Source of the DNA: an uncultured Centipeda sp. | GTDB lineage: Bacteria; Bacillota; Negativicutes; Selenomonadales; Selenomonadaceae | NCBI GenBank assembly: GCA_905372865.1 | Contig: CAJPQT010000003.1 | Location: 41,958-105,957 of the forward strand | Direction of reading: 5' to 3' | Length of the DNA: 64,000 nt | Shown: piece by piece, positions 42,591-51,419 of the stretch | Position numbering within the stretch: position 1 is the stretch's first letter | Layout: each line of letters starts with the position of its first letter | The notes under the pieces: generated by a model | Seen by the model: only the letters and a program-made list of their open reading frames with translations | Databases searched by the model: none | What the model was told of the DNA's origin: nothing | Translations under genes and position numbers: made by a program

Positions 42591-43349
42591 ATGATCTACA
42601 TTTTGAAATTCGGCGCGGCGTGGATTCTGCCGCCGGGGATCTTTATTCTCGCGATGATCGGGATTGCTGTCTATCTTTGGAAAAAACGACACCAATATCG
42701 TGCGGCGGGGCTGCTCGCCGTGCTTTCGCTTGCGCTCTATCTGCTCTCCATCGGTGCCGTCTCAGATCGGCTGATGGGAAGTCTTGAGCAGACGTATGAA
42801 GTACCGGCGCATCCCGAGGGGGATGTGATTGTCATGCTCGGCGGTGGGGCGATTGCGGATGTGCAGGATGTGGACGGCGTGGGGATGCTCGCGCAGAGCC
42901 CGTCCTCGCGGCTTCTCACGACGCTGCGGCTCCATCGTCTCTACAACCTGCCGATCCTCCTCTCGGGCGGACAGGTGTTCAGCGATACGGGCTCGGAGGC
43001 GGAGATCGCGCGGCGCGTTCTCCTCTCGCTCGGTGTGCCCGATGAGATGATCTATGTCGAGGGGCACAGCCTTACCACAGGGCAGAATGCGCGCTATTCG
43101 GCAGAGATTCTGCAGCGTGAGGGCTTCATGCATCCGATTCTTGTGACCTCGGCGTTTCATCTGCCGCGCTCCGTGCTCAACTTTGAGAAGGAGGGGGTTG
43201 CGGTTACGCCGTATCCCACGGATTTCTGGGTGAGCGGTGCTCCGCAGCTCTATCTCATCAAATTCGCGCCGAATGCAAGTGCGCTTCTCACCAATACGAT
43301 TTATTTTCAAGAGAAGCTGCGCATCTTCGTGACGAGGTATCTCGAATGA
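42591..43349 (+). CDS. YdcF/SanA-like DUF218 membrane protein
   Basis: 252 residues. Two N-terminal helices (WILPPGIFILAMIGIAVYL and AAGLLAVLSLALYLLSIG) precede the DUF218 fold: DVIVMLGGGAI, LPILLSGGQVFSDTGSEAEIARR, VEGHSLTTGQNARYSAEIL and LVTSAFHLPRSVLNFEK. The family includes ElyC and SanA, linked to envelope precursor metabolism. The ribosome site GGAGG lies rather far (15 bases) from the ATG. It overlaps the MATE gene by four bases. Confidence 0.88.
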   Translation: MIYILKFGAAWILPPGIFILAMIGIAVYLWKKRHQYRAAGLLAVLSLALYLLSIGAVSDRLMGSLEQTYEVPAHPEGDVIVMLGGGAIADVQDVDGVGMLAQSPSSRLLTTLRLHRLYNLPILLSGGQVFSDTGSEAEIARRVLLSLGVPDEMIYVEGHSLTTGQNARYSAEILQREGFMHPILVTSAFHLPRSVLNFEKEGVAVTPYPTDFWVSGAPQLYLIKFAPNASALLTNTIYFQEKLRIFVTRYLE

Positions 43350-44692
43350 CAAAGAACATGACGGAGGGTGAGCCCGCACGGCTCATCTTCTTTTTTGCGC
43401 TGCCGCTTGTTGCGGGCAATATGATGCAGCAGCTCTACGCCTTTATTGACACGCTCATTGTCGGGCGTTTCCTCGGGGTCAATGCGCTTGCGGCGGTCGG
43501 CTGTACGGGCAGCCTCATGTTTCTGACACTCGGCTTCATCATGGGATTCTGTACGGGCGTTACGATCTACACGGGGCAGCGTTTTGGCGCGGGCGACCAT
43601 GCGGGTGTGCGGCAGAGTGCGGCGGCGTGCATCCTGCTCGGGGTGGCGGTGGTACTCACGCTGACGGCGATTGTCCTGCCGCTCACGAGGACGCTGCTTG
43701 TGCAGATGGAGACACCGCCCGAGATCATGGACGGGGCATATGACTTCATCTCGATTGTCTTTGCGGGGCTTGTGATTTTTCTCCTGCTCTATCTGCAAAA
43801 CTGTCTGATCCGCGCGCTTGGCGACAGTAAAATGCCGACGATTTTGCTCGCCGTCACGCTCGGCATCAACATCGCACTCGAGCCGGTTGCTATCCTCGTG
43901 TTCGGCTGGGGCATCCCGGGCGCGGCAGGCGCGACGGTCTTCTCGCAGGGCATCGGTGCGCTCCTCTTTTGGATCTATATACGGCGACGTGTGCCCGCAC
44001 TGCATACGCGCTGGGCGGACTGGAAGCCCGATCGTGCCGTTCTCATGGCACATCTGCGTATGGGACTGCCGATGGCGTTCCAGTCCTCTGTTATTGCCAT
44101 CGGTGCGATCATCGTGCAAATCGCGCTGAACAATCTCGGCGCTCTGCCCGTTGCGGCGTATGCAGCGACGCAGAAGATCGATGCCGTCGCTGTCATGCCT
44201 ATGCTCTCGTTTGGCTATGCGATGGCAGCGTATACCGCACAGAACTACGGTGCACAGAAATATGAGCGCATCCGCATGGGTGTGCGTGAGTGCCTCAAAA
44301 TGTCGATAGCGTTTGCCGTCTGCATTGGCATCCTCCTCATCGTGTTCGGCACATTCTTCCTCGAACTCTTCGTCGGTGCCGATGCGGAGGGGGCAGCGGA
44401 GGTCATTTCCTACGGGCACACCTTCCTTATCGTCAATGGTTCGTGTTATGTCATCCTCGCGCTCCTGCTCGTCTATCGCAATGTCCTGCAGGGGCTCGGG
44501 CAGAGTATTATTCCGACCATCGCGGGCGCGATGGAGCTCATCATGCGCGCGGGCGCAGCACTTCTCCTCTGTGCACCGCTCGGCTTCCTCGGCGCGTGCA
44601 TGGCGAATCCGCTCGCATGGATCGGCGCAGCGATCCCTGTGGTACTTGCCTATCTCTGGACAGAGAAGACCTTGCGGCGTGCGGCACAATGA
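43346..44692 (+). CDS. MATE-family multidrug/metabolite exporter
   Basis: 448 residues, twelve predicted helices in two related halves. LPLVAGNMMQQLYAFIDTLIVGRFLG is the typical first-helix region. The second half begins with LRMGLPMAFQSSVIAIGAIIVQ. It exports drugs or metabolites by sodium or proton antiport across the inner membrane. The start is coupled to the YdcF-like gene by ATGA overlap. Confidence 0.92.
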   Translation: MTKNMTEGEPARLIFFFALPLVAGNMMQQLYAFIDTLIVGRFLGVNALAAVGCTGSLMFLTLGFIMGFCTGVTIYTGQRFGAGDHAGVRQSAAACILLGVAVVLTLTAIVLPLTRTLLVQMETPPEIMDGAYDFISIVFAGLVIFLLLYLQNCLIRALGDSKMPTILLAVTLGINIALEPVAILVFGWGIPGAAGATVFSQGIGALLFWIYIRRRVPALHTRWADWKPDRAVLMAHLRMGLPMAFQSSVIAIGAIIVQIALNNLGALPVAAYAATQKIDAVAVMPMLSFGYAMAAYTAQNYGAQKYERIRMGVRECLKMSIAFAVCIGILLIVFGTFFLELFVGADAEGAAEVISYGHTFLIVNGSCYVILALLLVYRNVLQGLGQSIIPTIAGAMELIMRAGAALLLCAPLGFLGACMANPLAWIGAAIPVVLAYLWTEKTLRRAAQ

Positions 44693-44708
44693 AGTAAGTC
44701 ACAAATGG

Positions 44709-44740
44709 AAAAAGCACAGAAAATTACGTTTCTGCGCTTT
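44709..44740. terminator. Terminator between convergent MATE and ABC genes
   Basis: AAAAAGCACAGAAA pairs with TTTCTGCGCTTT around a six-base loop, one mismatch. A/T runs on both sides. Confidence 0.65.
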
Positions 44741-44800
44741 CAGATCCGACCTTTTTGGGAACACTACATTTCCATAGATGTTCTTTTCTTGCGAAAAATT

Positions 44801-45583
44801 TCAAAGCATATTCCGCAGAAACTCCTGTGTCCGTTCTTCTTTCGGCGCGGAGAAAAATGTCTGCGGCTCGCCCTGCTCGACGATGACACCACTGTCCATA
44901 AAGATGACATTGGTTGCCGCTTCGCGGGCAAATGCCATCTCATGCGTGACGACGATCATGGTCATGCGCTCGGCGGCAAGCGCCCGCATGGTGCGGAGCA
45001 CCTCGCCCGTGAGCTCGGGGTCGAGCGCGGAGGTCGGCTCGTCAAAGAGCATGATGTCGGGTTTCATGGCGAGTGCCCGCGCGATGGCGACGCGCTGCTG
45101 CTGTCCGCCGGAGAGCTGGCTCGGGTAGTAGTTCTCGCGGTCGGAGAGTCCGACTTTGGCGAGGAGTTCGCGCGCGTAGGGGAGAATCTCGTCCCGCGAC
45201 TGCCCCTTGACGTGGATGGGTGCCTCAATGAGATTTTCGATGACGGTCATATGTGGGAAGAGGTTGAACTGCTGAAAGACCATGCCCGTCGACATGAGGA
45301 TGCGCCGCTCTTCGGCGGTGCTTGCGTAGGTCGCGGTGGTCTCGCCGTCTTTTGTCCAACAGAGTTTTTCCCCGCGGATTGTGATGCTCCCACGGTCAAT
45401 TGTCTCAAGTTTGTTGATGCAGCGCAGGAGCGTCGACTTGCCCGAGCCGGAGGAGCCGATGATGGCGAGTACTTCACCGCGTGCGAGGCTGAGGTCGATG
45501 CCGCGAAGGACGCTGAGATCGCCGAAGGATTTATGAATGCCGCGCATGGAGAGCATGATTTCGTTAGTTGTCGTATCTGCCAT
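44801..45583 (-). CDS. Polar amino-acid ABC transporter ATPase (GlnQ/ArtP type)
   Basis: 260 residues. Walker A IGSSGSGKSTLLRC, Q-loop MVFQQFNLFPHMTV, signature LSGGQQQRVAIARA and Walker B IMLFDEPTSALD are those of amino-acid importers. GGAGG six bases before the ATG at 45583 sets the start, within the end of the permease gene. An 11-residue insert around DGETTATYASTAEERR lies between Walker A and the Q-loop. It energises the importer with the permease and binding protein upstream. Confidence 0.93.
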   Translation of the reverse strand: MADTTTNEIMLSMRGIHKSFGDLSVLRGIDLSLARGEVLAIIGSSGSGKSTLLRCINKLETIDRGSITIRGEKLCWTKDGETTATYASTAEERRILMSTGMVFQQFNLFPHMTVIENLIEAPIHVKGQSRDEILPYARELLAKVGLSDRENYYPSQLSGGQQQRVAIARALAMKPDIMLFDEPTSALDPELTGEVLRTMRALAAERMTMIVVTHEMAFAREAATNVIFMDSGVIVEQGEPQTFFSAPKEERTQEFLRNML

Positions 45584-46208
45584 AGTACGCCTCCAGCTTT
45601 TTGAATCCATAGGTGAGTACGGCGGTCATCGCGAGGTAGAAGATGCCGGCGATGAGGAAGGGGGTCATGTCGAACTCGCGCTGAACAATGGTGCGCGCGA
45701 CGCGCAGGAGGTCGTTCATGGCGAGGATGTAGACGAGGGAGGTGTCCTTGACGAGGTTGATGGTCTCGTTGCTGACGGGGGGCAGGGTGATGCGCAGCAC
45801 CTGCGGCAGGACGATGCGCCGCATGGTGAGCGGCGCACTCATGCCGAGCGCACGTGCCGCCTCGAACTGTCCGCGTGGGACGGCCTGTATGCCGGAGCGG
45901 AAGATCTCGGCGAAGTAGGCGGCATAGTTGAGGACAAAGGCGAGGAGTGCCGCCGCGATGTCGGGCAGCAGGATGCCGACCATCGGCAGGGCGAAGTAGA
46001 CAAAGAGTAGTTGGAGCATCAGCGGTGTGCCGCGCATGATCCAGATATAGATTTCAAGGAGCCGACTGAGCAGCCGAAAACGTGAAAGCCTCCCGAGCGC
46101 GGCAAAGAGCCCGAGCGGGAGGGAGAGTGCGAGTGTGACACAGAAAATCTCGAGGGTGATGGTCGAGCCCTCGAGCATGAGCAGTACCGTATCCAGTGTT
46201 TTTTCCAT
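45564..46208 (-). CDS. Polar amino-acid ABC transporter permease (HisM/GlnP type)
   Basis: 214 residues, five helices. The N-terminal TLDTVLLMLEGSTITLEIFCVTL and the EAA loop FRSGIQAVPRGQFEAARALGMS are typical of polar amino-acid permeases. A single permease gene implies a homodimer. It overlaps the ATPase gene by 20 bases and follows the binding-protein gene after 71 bases. Confidence 0.93.
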   Translation of the reverse strand: MEKTLDTVLLMLEGSTITLEIFCVTLALSLPLGLFAALGRLSRFRLLSRLLEIYIWIMRGTPLMLQLLFVYFALPMVGILLPDIAAALLAFVLNYAAYFAEIFRSGIQAVPRGQFEAARALGMSAPLTMRRIVLPQVLRITLPPVSNETINLVKDTSLVYILAMNDLLRVARTIVQREFDMTPFLIAGIFYLAMTAVLTYGFKKLEAYYGRYDN

Positions 46209-46279
46209 TCGTTTTATCGTCCTTGCAGCGGCAAAAAGAGACTGCCGCCATTGAGCAGCAGCCCCCCGTTGTCACATAT

Positions 46280-47089
46280 TTATTTTGTGATATCCTTTGT
46301 GAACCACTCAGTCGAGATCTTTGCGATTGTGCCGTCCTTTTTCATCTCGTCGAGCACCTTCTGCACCTCGTCACGCAGAGCAGTGTTGTCCTTGGCAAAT
46401 GCAATGCCGAACTCGCTCGTGGGACCGACGACGACATCCAGTGCTGCGAGCTCATCGGGGTGCTTGCTCATGTAGTAGCGGCCGACGATCTCATCGCCGA
46501 TGACCGCGTCAAGCCTGCCGTTCTCGAGATCCATGAATGCCGCAACATAGTCGGGGTACTTCTTGACCTCCTTGACATCGTTCTTGTAGAACGGGGTTGC
46601 GTCGATGTACTCCTCCGCCGTGCCCGCACTCTGCGTGCCGACCGTCTTGCCCGCGAGGCTCTTCTCATCCGTGACGGAGGTATTGCCCTTCTTCACGAAG
46701 ATGATCTGGCGGTTGTCCATGTAGGGATTGGAGAAGAGCATATTCTCCTTGCGCTTGTCGGTGATGTCGAGCCCGTTCCAAAGAATCTGGACGCGGCCGC
46801 TCTTGAGCTCCGCCTCCTTGCTCGACCAGTCGATCGCCTTGAACTCCACCTCGCGTCCGAGACGCTTCGCCGCCTCCTTCGCGAGATCCACATCGAAGCC
46901 GACAATCTCGTTCTTCTCGTTCTTGAAGCCCATCGGCGGGAAGTTGTCGTCAAGCCCGACGATGATCTTTCCCATCTCTGCGGCATTGTCCGTCGAGGCG
47001 ACCTTCTTTTCGCTGCCGCCGCAGCCTGTGAGCAGTGCTGCCGACAACGCAAATACCGCTGCGCCCGTAAGAATATTTTTCCAGTTCAT
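46280..47089 (-). CDS. Amino-acid-binding lipoprotein (SBP_bac_3)
   Basis: 269 residues. Signal peptide with lipobox LLTGC. Mature domain has IVGLDDNFPPMGFKNEKNEIVGFDVDLAKE, the family 3 entry, then LWNGLDITDKRKE and GTQSAGTAEEYI. The alpha-amino and carboxylate binding residues (Asp/Arg types) appear present, but the side-chain specificity cannot be read. It is the first gene of the operon, with a promoter and an operator-like palindrome upstream. Confidence 0.93.
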   Translation of the reverse strand: MNWKNILTGAAVFALSAALLTGCGGSEKKVASTDNAAEMGKIIVGLDDNFPPMGFKNEKNEIVGFDVDLAKEAAKRLGREVEFKAIDWSSKEAELKSGRVQILWNGLDITDKRKENMLFSNPYMDNRQIIFVKKGNTSVTDEKSLAGKTVGTQSAGTAEEYIDATPFYKNDVKEVKKYPDYVAAFMDLENGRLDAVIGDEIVGRYYMSKHPDELAALDVVVGPTSEFGIAFAKDNTALRDEVQKVLDEMKKDGTIAKISTEWFTKDITK

Positions 47090-47132
47090 CTTTACAACTC
47101 TCCTTGCTGTCGCTTTAATAAGATAAAGTACT

Positions 47133-47172
47133 AACGTAAGTTATTATACGTTACAGATTAAAATAAAGTCAA
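47133..47172 (-). promoter_or_regulatory. Promoter with overlapping operator for the amino-acid ABC operon
   Basis: On the minus strand TTGACT (47172-47167), 18-base spacer, TATAAT (47148-47143). An inverted repeat AACGTA-N8-TACGTT (47133-47152) overlaps the -10, the place for a repressor. The regulator is not known. Confidence 0.65.
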
Positions 47173-47275
47173 GTTTTATTTTATGGAAGCAGGGTTTTTT
47201 TCACAAAGGTCGAACTATTTATAGGTGTAATAGTTTCGTGCGTTATATAGAGCATACATCGAGGGAGGGTTTATC

Positions 47276-48331
47276 TTGCGTGCAATATCCGTGGATGATC
47301 TTGAAAATGGAATGATACTTGCGCGAACGATCGTCAATGCCAAACGCGTGGTTGTTGTATCGGAGAATACGGAGCTGACAGCGGCGCATATCACGCGTCT
47401 CAAGTTTTTGAAGGTTCCTGTTGTCTACATCAAGGACGAAAACGAACTGAGGGAGGAGAAGTCTCCGATCTTCTCGCGCAGCAACCTTTTCATCAAGCAG
47501 TATGAGAATGTGGTCGGGACGGCGCAGTCGATTTTTGAAGAGACGAAAAAGACAGGAAATGTACCTGTTGCCGAGACGAATGAGATGGTGCAGGCGGATC
47601 TCCTGCCGCTCTCGCGCCGCAGTGGGACGATTGACTATCTGAACGAGGTCAATCATTTGGCGAGTGACATCTACAATCACTCCCTGCGTGTGTCGATTCT
47701 CTCGGGTGTCATCGCGAAGTGGATGAAGCTGGACCGTGAGACGGCGAAGGATATCGTACTCGCAGGATTCCTGCACGATGTCGGTAAGTCGAAGTTTGAC
47801 CAGCGTCTGTTGGAGAAGAATATCGCGACACTTGAGGGGGATGACTATGAGCGCTACATCCAGCATACGGTGGACGGCGCACAGATCCTCAACAATGTTG
47901 CTGGGCTGACAGAGGGGGTACGCCTTGCCGCTCTGCAGCATCATGAGCGCATGGATGGGAGCGGATTCCCCTTCAACATCAAGGGCGATGATATCCACCT
48001 CTACGCGCGCATCGTTGCTGTCGCTGATCTCTATGATAATATCACGGTTGAGCGTGAGGGCTATCCGCGCCGCACGCCGTTTGATGCGGTGGCAGAGATC
48101 GCGCGTCAGATGTATACCGCACTCGACCCGGAGGTCTGCATTCCCGTGCTGACGAACATCAAAAATGCGTTCCTCGGTTCGCGCGTACTGCTCAGCAATC
48201 ACCGTGAGGGCACGATCACGGCATATCCGCACGGCGTTGTGCCACTCCCGATCGTTACGATCTCGGAGGACGAGGTGATCGATCTCAACGAGAACAAAAA
48301 AATTACGATTGTGGAGTACAACCCCAAATAA
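47276..48331 (+). CDS. HD-GYP domain protein, probable c-di-GMP phosphodiesterase
   Basis: 351 residues from a TTG start with GAGGGAGGG six bases upstream. An N-terminal DUF3391-like region (LENGMILARTIVNAKRVVVV) leads into an HD-GYP domain: YNHSLRVS, LAGFLHDVGKSKFD, and HHERMDGSGFPFNIKGDDIHLYARIVAVADLYD. The metal-binding His and Asp residues are present; the GYP motif is GFP. It should hydrolyse c-di-GMP in the cytoplasm. It is convergent with an EAL/HDOD protein across a shared terminator. Confidence 0.88.
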   Translation: MRAISVDDLENGMILARTIVNAKRVVVVSENTELTAAHITRLKFLKVPVVYIKDENELREEKSPIFSRSNLFIKQYENVVGTAQSIFEETKKTGNVPVAETNEMVQADLLPLSRRSGTIDYLNEVNHLASDIYNHSLRVSILSGVIAKWMKLDRETAKDIVLAGFLHDVGKSKFDQRLLEKNIATLEGDDYERYIQHTVDGAQILNNVAGLTEGVRLAALQHHERMDGSGFPFNIKGDDIHLYARIVAVADLYDNITVEREGYPRRTPFDAVAEIARQMYTALDPEVCIPVLTNIKNAFLGSRVLLSNHREGTITAYPHGVVPLPIVTISEDEVIDLNENKKITIVEYNPK

Positions 48332-48349
48332 TATCTGTATACGGCATGC

Positions 48350-48383
48350 AAAAAGCCCGACGGAGCAAGTCCGACGGGCTTTT
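48350..48383. terminator. Shared terminator between the two c-di-GMP-type genes
   Basis: AAAAAGCCCGACGGA pairs with TCCGACGGGCTTTTA around a five-base loop, usable in both directions. Confidence 0.85.
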
Positions 48384-48393
48384 ACTATGCGTT

Positions 48394-49617
48394 TTAGCTG
48401 ACGCTTTGGAGCATGTTGTACCACTCAAGTACGGTGTCGTAGTTTGCCTTCAGTTTATCGGGTGCAATCTTTTCATGCGCACAGCAAGAGGCTACTTTGT
48501 CCCAGTCGCACTGTTCGTAGGCGATGACGAGATCGAGTATACGGCGCAGGTCGTTGTCCTCGCCGAGAAGGGCATCGTTGAGATCATCTGCGAGTGCCAC
48601 TTCTTTGAGTACTTCCTCCATGGGCTGGCTCAAGAGAACATCAAGCAGGGAGAACATGCCGATCAGGAATCCCGTATCCGGCGTCAGACCAGGGCGATTG
48701 AGGTCGGCGGCAATGAGTTCACAGAACTTTGCACGCAGGAGCGAGAGGGTGAAGAGTTCGGGCGGTTTGTCCTCGGAGAAGGTCTGAAGACTGATGAGCG
48801 TTACCCAGCGTCGTACGCCGGCGGCACCCAGCAGAAGCGTCGCCTGCTTCAAGTTGGACACGTGGTTGCTGAGGCCGATCCCTGCAGAATTGATGTAGGT
48901 GAGCAGCTTGTGAACAAGGTTTGTATCCGATGAGATCGCCTTGGTGACGGAGGCGAAGTCGAGATCCTTCCGATTGACTTCCTTGAGGAGGCGCATACGC
49001 GAGATGGCATTGCCTGTGAGCTTTTTCTGGCGCAGAATTGTCGGCTTGCAGAAGAAATAGCCTTGAAAGAGTACATAACCAAAGTCGAGTGCTTGCTGAA
49101 ACTCCTCCTCGGTTTCGATTTTTTCCGCGAGCAGGCGGATGTGACTGGGCATGATTTCACGCAGTTTCAGGCGTTCTTTTGGGGATGACGTGATGCGGAA
49201 ATCGACCTTGATGATGTCCGCCATCTCGATGAGCGGCTCGTAGCCGGGCAGGAGAACAAAGTCATCGAGTGCAATTTTATACCCGTCCTCCTTGAGTTCA
49301 CGTACTGCCTCCAAAATATCCTGTGTTGGCTGCACTGTCTCCAAGATTTCTACGACGACATTTTCGGGGGGGAGGAGCTTTGGTGCCCGGTTCAGCAGGT
49401 TTTGTTCGGTGAAGTTGATGAATGCCTTTCGGTCGGACACCAGTTTTTTCATGCCGAATTCGAGCATCGCTCCTACCATGACGCTCTGTGTTGCGATATT
49501 GCCGTCCAGCGTCGGATCAAAAGCGTTTTTAAGTCCGCTGCGGAACAGAATTTCGTATGCGTATACCTTTTTCTGCTGATCTAAAATGGCCTGACGACCA
49601 ATAAATACTTCTTCCAT
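48394..49617 (-). CDS. EAL-HDOD protein (YuxH-like), EAL motif degenerate
   Basis: 407 residues. Domain 1 (about 1-200) is EAL-like: AYEILFRSG in place of the EAL loop, VVVEILET, ALDDFVLLPGYE, KVDF, and LFQGYFF. Domain 2 (about 205-400) is HDOD (DTNLVHKLLTYINSAGIGLS, then LLGAAGVRRWVTLISL). The EAL motif reads EIL and several metal ligands differ, so it is probably a sensor rather than an enzyme. An 81-base longer frame is rejected; GAGG lies eight bases before the ATG at 49617. Confidence 0.85.
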   Translation of the reverse strand: MEEVFIGRQAILDQQKKVYAYEILFRSGLKNAFDPTLDGNIATQSVMVGAMLEFGMKKLVSDRKAFINFTEQNLLNRAPKLLPPENVVVEILETVQPTQDILEAVRELKEDGYKIALDDFVLLPGYEPLIEMADIIKVDFRITSSPKERLKLREIMPSHIRLLAEKIETEEEFQQALDFGYVLFQGYFFCKPTILRQKKLTGNAISRMRLLKEVNRKDLDFASVTKAISSDTNLVHKLLTYINSAGIGLSNHVSNLKQATLLLGAAGVRRWVTLISLQTFSEDKPPELFTLSLLRAKFCELIAADLNRPGLTPDTGFLIGMFSLLDVLLSQPMEEVLKEVALADDLNDALLGEDNDLRRILDLVIAYEQCDWDKVASCCAHEKIAPDKLKANYDTVLEWYNMLQSVS

Positions 49618-49799
49618 CAAAGAACCTCGCTTTATATTTTGTGCTGCATCGAAATTATTTCTTCCACAATAAGCGGATGAAGAGATATCATATAACATTC
49701 TAATATTCGTGAGAATTATATCATAAATTCGGCAAAAAAGAAATGAAAAAGCCTATCTTTAATGTTATAATGGAAAAAAGAAAATGGAAGTGATAATTC

Positions 49800-50615
49800 T
49801 TGCTGAATGATATACAAATCGGACGTTACCTGCCCGGAGATTCCTTTCTGCATCGCATGGATCCGCGCGTAAAGATTGTCCTGCTTTTCTTCTTTTTGCT
49901 GCTCATATTCTTTGTGGAAAACGCGGCAGGATTTCTCGCATTATCCGTGAGCGTTGCGCTTTTGATGGTGTTTTCTGAGGTGCCGCTCGGCATGCAGCTG
50001 CGATCGATCCGTCCGATTCTCTGGATTGTGCTCTTTACGTTCGGTGTGCACCTCTTTATGACACCCGGCACGGAGTTCTTTCGAGCGGGGCCCTTTGCGG
50101 CATCGTGGGAGGGCCTTGCACGCGGTGCATACATCGCGCTGCGGCTGGTACTCCTCATTCTCCTCAGTACGCTGCTGACGCTGACGACCAGCCCTCTGCG
50201 GCTGACGGATGGGCTCGAGGCGCTGCTCTCTCCGCTGCGCCGTTTTCGTGTGCCCGTACATGAGCTCTCGATGATGATGACGATCGCCCTGCGTTTTGTT
50301 CCGACGCTGCTCGAGGAGCTCGATCGCATCATGAAGGCGCAGAAGGCGCGCGGGGCGGACTTTGAGCGTGGAAATATGATGCAGAGGCTGCGCGCAGTCG
50401 TGCCGATCCTCGTGCCGCTGTTCCTCTCGGCGTTTCGACGTGCCGATGAGCTGGCGCTCGCGATGGAAGCGCGTTGCTATCGCGGCGGTGAGGGCCGCAC
50501 ACAGATGAAGGAACTGCGGACGGGGCGGCTCGACTATGCGGCAATTGCCGTGTTTGTCGCCGGTGCGGCGGGGATCTGCGCCGTGAGTCTCGGAGGTCTG
50601 CCCATTGCGCCCTGA
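49800..50615 (+). CDS. ecfT: ECF transporter T component
   Basis: 271 residues from a TTG start (GGAAGTG upstream; a TATAAT at 49766-49771). CbiQ/EcfT features: GDSFLHRMDPRVKIVLLF at the N-terminus, several helices, and the coupling helices with AQKARGADF and LAMEARCYRG, the two A-R-G motifs that dock on EcfA ATPases. It joins S components to the ATPases for vitamin or metal uptake. In most Firmicutes ecfA1-ecfA2 precede it; here they are absent and an unrelated gene on the opposite strand lies upstream. Confidence 0.9.
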   Translation: MLNDIQIGRYLPGDSFLHRMDPRVKIVLLFFFLLLIFFVENAAGFLALSVSVALLMVFSEVPLGMQLRSIRPILWIVLFTFGVHLFMTPGTEFFRAGPFAASWEGLARGAYIALRLVLLILLSTLLTLTTSPLRLTDGLEALLSPLRRFRVPVHELSMMMTIALRFVPTLLEELDRIMKAQKARGADFERGNMMQRLRAVVPILVPLFLSAFRRADELALAMEARCYRGGEGRTQMKELRTGRLDYAAIAVFVAGAAGICAVSLGGLPIAP

Positions 50616-51405
50616 GAACGTGGAGATGATGAAGGCGCGCGCACGCAATATCGCCCTTACGGTTGCCTATGACGGGACGAACTACCACGGGTTCCAGCGG
50701 CAGACACCGCCCGTCGTTGCCGTACAGAATGTGCTCGAGCGTGCTCTTCGTGAGGTTTGCGGGGAGACGGTGGAGCTTGCCGCCGCAGGGCGTACGGACA
50801 CGGGCGTACACGCGTACGGGCAGGTGGTCAACTTCTTTACGGACGGGCGCATTCCGACGGAGCGCCTGCCGCGTGCGGTGAATGGTCTCCTGCCGCCCGA
50901 TATTGTCGTTACAGGGGCATGGGAGGCGGAGCGTGAGTTCAGTGCGCGGCACTCGGCGACGGGCAAGGCATATGTCTATCGTCTGGAGCAGTGCACTGCG
51001 CCGAATCCCTTTACGCGCAATTATGCGTGGCAGATCTTTCATCCGCTTGATCTGGAGGCGATGCGTGCGGCGCTTGCCATGCTCGTCGGAACGCATGACT
51101 ATTCATCGTTTCGGGCGGCGGGCGGAGCGCCGATGTCGCCCGTGCGCACGCTCGATGAGATCCGCCTCACGGAGGAGGGGAGCGGGCGGATCTCCTGCTA
51201 TCTGCACGGCAATGGATTCCTCTATCACATGGTGCGCAACATCATGAGTACGGTGGTGAATGTCGGGCTCGGACGAATATCTGTGGAGCGGTTCGGAGAG
51301 ATCTTTGATGCGCTTGATCGGCGGTTCGCGAGCCCGACGGCACCGGCATGCGGGCTGTACCTTCTCTCTGTGGATTATGATGAGCGGAAAGACATGACAC
51401 TTTGA
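50605..51405 (+). CDS. truA: tRNA pseudouridine(38-40) synthase
   Basis: 266 residues from a TTG at 50605 (GGAGG upstream); ATGs at 50626 and 50629 are alternatives and the family core begins at RNIALTVAYDGTNYHGFQRQ. The catalytic aspartate is in AAGRTDTGVHA. The C-terminal VRNIMSTVVNVGLGR is also typical. It modifies the anticodon arm. It overlaps ecfT by 11 bases, the conserved ecfT-truA arrangement. Confidence 0.93.
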   Translation: MRPENVEMMKARARNIALTVAYDGTNYHGFQRQTPPVVAVQNVLERALREVCGETVELAAAGRTDTGVHAYGQVVNFFTDGRIPTERLPRAVNGLLPPDIVVTGAWEAEREFSARHSATGKAYVYRLEQCTAPNPFTRNYAWQIFHPLDLEAMRAALAMLVGTHDYSSFRAAGGAPMSPVRTLDEIRLTEEGSGRISCYLHGNGFLYHMVRNIMSTVVNVGLGRISVERFGEIFDALDRRFASPTAPACGLYLLSVDYDERKDMTL

Positions 51406-51419
51406 AGGGAGTGTTTGCC

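Noticed and set aside
49366..49372. Seven-G runs in coding sequence (antisense strand of the EAL-HDOD gene here; also at 37019-37025 in the protease gene).
   Set aside because: Seven is short for efficient slippage and these are conserved-type housekeeping or signalling genes; only the G9 in licA is put forward.
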